DNA from: Methanoculleus sp. UBA77 | GTDB taxonomy: Archaea; Halobacteriota; Methanomicrobia; Methanomicrobiales; Methanoculleaceae | DNA: 5,020 nucleotides | Reading direction: 5' to 3' | Assembly: GCA_002499455.1 (NCBI GenBank) | Contig: DALN01000145.1 | Location: 2,256-7,275, forward strand | Shown here: positions 4,734 to 5,020 of the stretch, piece after piece | Layout: each line of letters begins with the position of its first letter | Numbering within the stretch: position 1 is the stretch's first letter | Program-made: the position numbers and the translations under genes | Notes under the pieces: generated by a model | What the model saw: the letters and a program-made list of their open reading frames with translations, nothing else | The model's database searches: none | Told to the model about the DNA's origin: nothing

Positions 4734-4753
4734 AACCACATTATAATGTGGTT
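4734..4753. promoter_or_regulatory. Perfect 20-bp palindrome, candidate operator with central TATA
   Basis: AACCACATTA (4734-4743) is followed directly by its exact reverse complement TAATGTGGTT (4744-4753). The centre, TTATAA at 4741-4746, is a plausible TATA box for pan2, lying about 24 bp before its ATG. A second dyad, GTTGG-TTCT-CCAAC (4723-4736), overlaps the left arm. A dimeric regulator bound here would block TBP at pan2 and cover the probable start site of the DUF126 gene. The palindrome is certain; the operator role is inferred. Confidence 0.6.
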
Positions 4754-4762
4754 AGAGTGATC

Positions 4763-5020
4763 ATGCAGGGCAGAAGCATATCCAGGGGTATCGGAACCGG
4801 GGAACTCCTCGTTTCGTCCGAACCCATATCATTCCTCTCCGGTGTCGACCCCGAGACCGGCATCGTCGTCGAGCGCGGCCACCCGCTTGAGGGCCAATCC
4901 GTCGCCGGACGGGTGCTGGCCTTCCCGTACGGGAAGGGTTCGACGGTCGGATCCTATGTGATCTACGCGCTGAAACAGAACGGGGTCGCTCCTGCGGCGA
5001 TCATCAACACGGAGGCAGAA
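4763..5020 (+). CDS. Phosphomevalonate dehydratase small subunit (DUF126 / aconitase X swivel domain), partial
   Basis: The first 86 codons are in the window; the rest lies beyond the right edge. The reading starts MQGRSISRGIGTGELLVSSE and continues with the family signatures PISFLSGVDPETG, ERGHPLEGQSVAGRVL, FPYGKGSTVGSYV and APAAIIN. These are typical of the DUF126 swivel-domain protein that pairs with the aconitase X large subunit. In archaea the complex dehydrates (R)-5-phosphomevalonate to trans-anhydromevalonate 5-phosphate in the modified mevalonate pathway to isoprenoid lipids. GKGST is the strongly conserved segment. The ATG at 4763 follows GTGATC with no gap, too close to serve as a ribosome binding site; in-frame GTG codons at 4748 and 4757 are alternative starts, adding five and two residues. 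The large subunit is not seen here. The gene diverges from pan2 across the 20-bp palindrome. Confidence 0.9.
   Translation, partial: MQGRSISRGIGTGELLVSSEPISFLSGVDPETGIVVERGHPLEGQSVAGRVLAFPYGKGSTVGSYVIYALKQNGVAPAAIINTEAE

Overview
The window reads as chromosomal DNA of a methanogenic euryarchaeon, most likely Methanomicrobiales (Methanoculleus-like). This is inferred from archaea-specific genes (two proteasome-activating nucleotidases, archaeal MBF1, the modified-mevalonate dehydratase small subunit, an ADH-synthase/archaeal class I aldolase family start), archaeal TATA boxes, oligo-T ends instead of bacterial terminators, and a GC-rich coding bias. No mobile element, CRISPR array, rRNA or tRNA is visible.

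Layout: (1) 1-71, minus strand, the first codons of an ADH-synthase/aldolase-family gene cut by the window edge. (2) 78-381, a gene-poor leader region with five A4 tracts at strict 10/11-bp spacing, a TATA-like site and a possible 15-codon aromatic-rich mini-ORF. (3) mbf1 (minus) and pan1 (plus) diverge from a compact promoter with interlocked TATA boxes. (4) pan1 converges on a minus-strand group: a RimJ/RimL-like GNAT acetyltransferase, an archaeal protein of unknown function (DUF5804-like), a 221-bp spacer rich in inverted repeats, and pan2. (5) pan2 diverges from the small subunit of phosphomevalonate dehydratase (DUF126), which runs off the right edge; the short promoter between them holds a perfect 20-bp palindrome.

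Biology: the centre of interest is a dual-PAN locus. Both PAN proteins keep the coiled coil, OB fold, Walker A/B, pore loop, sensor 1 and arginine fingers, so both look like active unfoldases of the 20S proteasome. They differ at the end that docks the proteasome: PAN2 ends in a canonical HbYX tail (MYL), PAN1 in MFA with Phe for Tyr. The two genes lie in opposite orientation less than 1.4 kb apart and share nearly identical DNA tracts in their ATPase cores. The outer genes belong to aromatic-precursor and isoprenoid metabolism and have no obvious link to proteolysis.
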